From: Nitrospirota bacterium
Lineage (GTDB): Bacteria > Nitrospirota > Thermodesulfovibrionia > Thermodesulfovibrionales > Dissulfurispiraceae
DNA length: 36,657 nt
Direction: 5' to 3'
Assembly (NCBI GenBank): GCA_040752355.1
Contig: JBFMHE010000029.1
Coordinates: 1 to 36,657, forward strand
The position numbers were made by a program, and so were the translations under genes. Under the pieces are notes generated by a model, which worked only from the letters and a program-made list of their open reading frames with translations, was not told where the DNA came from and did not search any database. Positions 34,270-36,657 of this stretch are shown one piece after another (the stretch's first letter is position 1; each line of letters starts with the position of its first letter).

Positions 34270-35430
34270 ATGGCTCACCAGAAGCCGATAAGACTGCTCG
34301 TCGTTGCCCACTGGCCGTTGGGAGGCATAAGGACGTATATGAAATACGTCTATAAATACCTTCCGGACAGGCCGGAGCGGTACGCCATTACCATACTCGC
34401 CTCGTCCACCCCGGAGGATGGGGCGCTGAAAAGGGACGCGGAGGAGGTCGGCGCCCGCCTCATTACCTATGACCCGCACGGCGGCAAAGGACATCCCTCC
34501 CGGATCATCTTCAGAGAGATGCTCAGGAACAGCTATGACCTGATCCAAAGTCAGGGGTTCATCTCATCGCTTCACGTATACCCGGCAAATCTCTTCTTCA
34601 GGGTCCCCCATATCCTGACGGTCCACGGCATACTGGAGGAGCGCTTCTTGAAGGGAACGACGGCGCCGCTCAAACGTGCGGCTCTTTCCTGGGTCATACG
34701 GCATGTGGATGCGCTCTATGCGGTAAGCAACGATATCATGGAGCATCTGTATGACAATGTTCCCTCGCTCAGGACCGCGCGATGCAGGAGAGTGGTGATC
34801 AAGAACGGCATCGATGTCCAGTCGTTCACGTCTGCACGGACAGGAAACGGCGATTTTCGGAAAAAGCTGGGCGCCGGACGAGAGGTCTTTCTTATCGGGT
34901 TCCTCGGAAGGTTCATGCAGCAGAAAGGATTCGACTACCTGATCGATGCCGTCGAGGAACTGGAGCGGAGCCGTGCAAGGACCAGGGAGTTCAAAGTGGC
35001 GGCGGTCGGTTCGGGCGACTATCTCGAATGGTATAAGCGCGTAGTGAGAGAAAGGCGCCTGGAGCACCGGTTTGCCTTCATCCCTTTCCAGAGCGATGTC
35101 CTCGCGCTCTACAGGGATTTCGACGTGGTGGCGATGCCCTCGATCTGGGAGGCGAGCGGCCTGCTCGCCATGGAAGCCCTCTGCGCAGGCACTCCCCTGA
35201 TCGCATCGGACTGCATAGGACTCAGGGAAACGGTGCGGGACACCCCTGCCCTCGTCTTCGAGAGCAGGAACGCTGCAGCGCTGGCACAGGCACTGCATAA
35301 TCTCATGGCGGTGTCGCACAGCGAACAATTTGACACGTTTAGGAGCAGGGCGGTCGAGCAATTCGATGTGCGGAAGACCGCCCGGGAGGTCGACAGACTT
35401 TTTACCGCCCTCTCTGCCCGCAGACTGTAG
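34270..35430 (+). CDS. Family 4 glycosyltransferase (GT-B)
   Basis: 386 residues. Acceptor loop HWPLGGIRTYMKYV, linker VIKNGIDVQSF, donor-domain FLGRFMQQKGFDYLIDA, and E-x7-E within WEASGLLAMEALCAGTPLI. AAGGAGAT lies about 12 nt before ATG 34270. This is the last biosynthetic gene; its stop codon lies in a palindrome (35425-35444), and a 237-bp spacer with a sigma-54 promoter follows, so the main transcription unit probably ends here. Confidence 0.88.
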   Translation: MAHQKPIRLLVVAHWPLGGIRTYMKYVYKYLPDRPERYAITILASSTPEDGALKRDAEEVGARLITYDPHGGKGHPSRIIFREMLRNSYDLIQSQGFISSLHVYPANLFFRVPHILTVHGILEERFLKGTTAPLKRAALSWVIRHVDALYAVSNDIMEHLYDNVPSLRTARCRRVVIKNGIDVQSFTSARTGNGDFRKKLGAGREVFLIGFLGRFMQQKGFDYLIDAVEELERSRARTREFKVAAVGSGDYLEWYKRVVRERRLEHRFAFIPFQSDVLALYRDFDVVAMPSIWEASGLLAMEALCAGTPLIASDCIGLRETVRDTPALVFESRNAAALAQALHNLMAVSHSEQFDTFRSRAVEQFDVRKTAREVDRLFTALSARRL

Positions 35431-35444
35431 GGAATTCCCTGCAG
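35425..35444 (+). terminator. Stem-loop across the stop codon of the last GT4 gene; possible terminator
   Basis: AGGGAATTCCCT is a perfect 12-bp palindrome, and with one G-T pair the arms extend to 8 bp (CTGTAGGG and CCCTGCAG) around AATT. No run of T follows, so intrinsic termination is doubtful; an mRNA 3'-end stabiliser or a protein site is also possible. Confidence 0.35.
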
Positions 35445-35537
35445 CATAACCGGCCTTGCGTTCATAGAAAAAGCATCGTTCCCTGTATCATCGTAAGTAC
35501 CTGTAGGCAATACTGTACACAAAACGGGGTCTCGGCA

Positions 35538-35551
35538 GCATTGAATAATGC
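35538..35551. promoter_or_regulatory. Possible upstream activator site (inverted repeat GCATT-n4-AATGC)
   Basis: This perfect dyad is centred about 73 bp upstream of the start site predicted from the sigma-54 promoter, within reach of an enhancer-binding activator. Three CTGTA words (35483, 35501, 35513) lie further upstream. Both are only patterns. Confidence 0.3.
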
Positions 35552-35591
35552 CAATAGCAGTAATTCAGGCACTTGCAGCATAGCGCTCTCC

Positions 35592-35607
35592 TGGCACGCC
35601 CTTTGCT
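35592..35607 (+). promoter_or_regulatory. Sigma-54 (RpoN) promoter
   Basis: TGGCACG-n4-TTGCT matches the -24/-12 consensus exactly, with GG and GC separated by 10 bp. Transcription would start near 35617, giving a 5' leader of about 50 nt before the beta-helix gene at 35668. It lies in the only large spacer downstream of the biosynthetic genes (35431-35667). Confidence 0.82.
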
Positions 35608-35655
35608 ATACGGTCCGGTCAGCCTGTTTTCACAGTGTAACAGCAGAAGGAGTAA

Positions 35656-35661
35656 AAGGAG
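35656..35661 (+). promoter_or_regulatory. Shine-Dalgarno site of the beta-helix gene
   Basis: AAGGAG lies 6 nt before ATG 35668, an optimal spacing that fixes the start. Confidence 0.75.
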
Positions 35662-35667
35662 AGTATT

Positions 35668-36657
35668 ATGAAGAAGTATCTGATCATCGGGGTTCTTGCG
35701 ATGGTCCTGCTCGTGGCGGCATCGGTAGGGTATGCGTACGAGCTGGGCACCAGGGACATGGTCACGGGAGCGGGAAGGGCGACCGTAGCGAAACCCGCCC
35801 GCACCTACACCAAACAGATCACCGCACCGGGCGTATTAAACCAGTCCAACACCGAATACGTCCTGATGAACGATGTCGTGGCTAACGGCACCGCCTTCAC
35901 CATCCAGGGCTCCAACATCACCCTGAACCTCAACGGCAAGAAGGTCACCTACCTCAACGCCAATGCCTCGACCGCCTACGGTGTCAAGATCGACGGCTAT
36001 GCACGGAACAATATCGCTATCGTGAACGGTACGATTCAGCAGGGGGCAGGGACGTGCTCCGGCAATCAGAACGGCTACGGCTGCAACCCCCTCTATGCCT
36101 ATGACAGCTGGGGCCTCGAGCTGGGCGGCCTCGACATAACCTGGAGGGCGGCGGACACCGGGGGCATCTACCTGCACTGGGGCGGCAAGGCCAACATCCA
36201 CCACAACACCCTTAATGACCTGGGCTCCACGGTCGTCAACCGGCACCAGGGCATCGATGTGATCAAGGCCGCCAATCATGCCAACTCCGTCATCAGCCAC
36301 AACCTGATCAAGCGGGCGCGCCACCGCGGGATCATGTCGGGGCCGAGCAACAAGGTGTACAACAATGACGTCTACATCGACAGTGTGGTGACGAACTCCA
36401 CGGGGGTGTCGATCAACAGCGGCGAGGCGCACCACAACCGGATATACGGCAAGGGGGTGCACCCGATCGGCATCTGGCCGGGCAACAACGTGAAGGTCTA
36501 CTCCAACTACGTGGAGGTACAGAACACGAAGTGGGGCAGCGAGTACGGGGACACGGGCTCTGCGGGGCTCAGGATGACGTGGGGCAATAACAATGTGGAG
36601 GTGATGTACAACACCTTCATCGTGAAGGCCTCGAACAACTATAACGGCACGGGAGTG
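35668..36657 (+). CDS. Secreted right-handed parallel beta-helix protein, 3'-truncated
   Basis: The frame is open from ATG 35668 to the right edge (330 residues seen). A clear signal peptide, MKKYLIIGVLAMVLLVAASVG then YA, is probably cut near residue 23. From about residue 50 the sequence is a chain of short beta-turn units rich in Asn and Gly (NITLNLNGKKV, NIAIVNGTI, NIHHNTLNDLGS, VISHNLIKRARHRGI, NVKVYSNYVEV), the pattern of pectate-lyase-like, NosD or mannuronan-epimerase-like beta-helices. Such proteins bind, cleave or epimerise polysaccharides outside the cytoplasm. No catalytic set can be named. It has its own sigma-54 promoter and strong ribosome binding site, so it is regulated apart from the upstream genes. 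Confidence 0.87.
   Translation, partial: MKKYLIIGVLAMVLLVAASVGYAYELGTRDMVTGAGRATVAKPARTYTKQITAPGVLNQSNTEYVLMNDVVANGTAFTIQGSNITLNLNGKKVTYLNANASTAYGVKIDGYARNNIAIVNGTIQQGAGTCSGNQNGYGCNPLYAYDSWGLELGGLDITWRAADTGGIYLHWGGKANIHHNTLNDLGSTVVNRHQGIDVIKAANHANSVISHNLIKRARHRGIMSGPSNKVYNNDVYIDSVVTNSTGVSINSGEAHHNRIYGKGVHPIGIWPGNNVKVYSNYVEVQNTKWGSEYGDTGSAGLRMTWGNNNVEVMYNTFIVKASNNYNGTGV

Noticed and set aside
35280-35297. A second sigma-54-like match (TGGCAC with GC 10 bp after GG)
   Set aside because: It lies within the coding sequence of the last GT4 gene, where it encodes an ordinary Ala-Leu-Ala-Gln-Ala-Leu-His run, and no gene starts within the next 300 bp except the one served by the better promoter at 35592.
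35836-36462. Minus-strand frame opposite the beta-helix gene
   Set aside because: The + strand reading has a signal peptide, ideal ribosome binding site, promoter and repeated beta-helix turns; the minus frame is a codon-structure artefact.

Overview
The window is one long, co-directional polysaccharide biosynthesis locus. All 32 genes I can support lie on the + strand, and both edge genes are cut by the window. The DNA is GC-rich (roughly 60% or more by eye). A secreted outer-membrane beta-barrel protein, an ABC-type polysaccharide exporter and an O-antigen ligase/polymerase-like membrane protein point to a Gram-negative bacterium. The XrtA/PEP-CTERM flavour of several genes and a consensus sigma-54 promoter would fit Nitrospirota or Desulfobacterota (Geobacter-like), but this placement is an inference. 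No RNA genes, CRISPR arrays, insertion sequences or transposases were seen.

Layout. 3-2321: the 3' part of a secreted multidomain protein (golvesin-like and PKD domains, plus apparent halves of a caspase-like fold). 2362-6667: asparagine-synthase-like protein, UDP-glucuronate decarboxylase, hexapeptide acyltransferase and a GT2. 6784-9123: BBP2-type beta-barrel and XrtA-type polysaccharide deacetylase, separated by a repeat-filled spacer. 9110-15755: PaaK-like ligase, APS kinase, a membrane GT2, two GT4 and an ExoA-like GT2. 15752-18965: a tightly coupled trio (GT-C-like membrane protein, HAD phosphatase, UbiA-family decaprenyl-phosphate phosphoribosyltransferase-like enzyme) that looks like a polyprenyl-phosphate-pentose module. 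18999-21052: Wzm/Wzt exporter with a C-terminal glycan-binding domain. 21039-27068: six consecutive GT2 genes. 27061-29507: a Glu/Leu-type amino-acid dehydrogenase and a D-2-hydroxyacid dehydrogenase, with a second copy of the spacer repeat between them. 29531-35430: WecB-type epimerase, GT4-like, O-antigen ligase-like, acyltransferase-3-like and GT4. 35668-36657: the start of a secreted parallel beta-helix protein behind a consensus sigma-54 promoter.

How it fits together. UXS and WecB make nucleotide sugars (UDP-xylose, UDP-ManNAc). The UbiA/HAD pair probably makes a lipid-linked pentose for the adjacent GT-C protein. About a dozen GT2/GT4 enzymes assemble a glycan, the acyltransferases, deacetylase, amidotransferase-like and PaaK-like enzymes decorate it, and Wzm/Wzt exports it. 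The ligase-like protein probably attaches or polymerises it, and the edge genes encode secreted glycan-related proteins. Many genes overlap by ATGA or TGATG, so translation is coupled over long stretches. No exosortase, chain-initiating sugar-phosphate transferase, chain-length regulator (PCP) or Wza-like exporter is present in the window.
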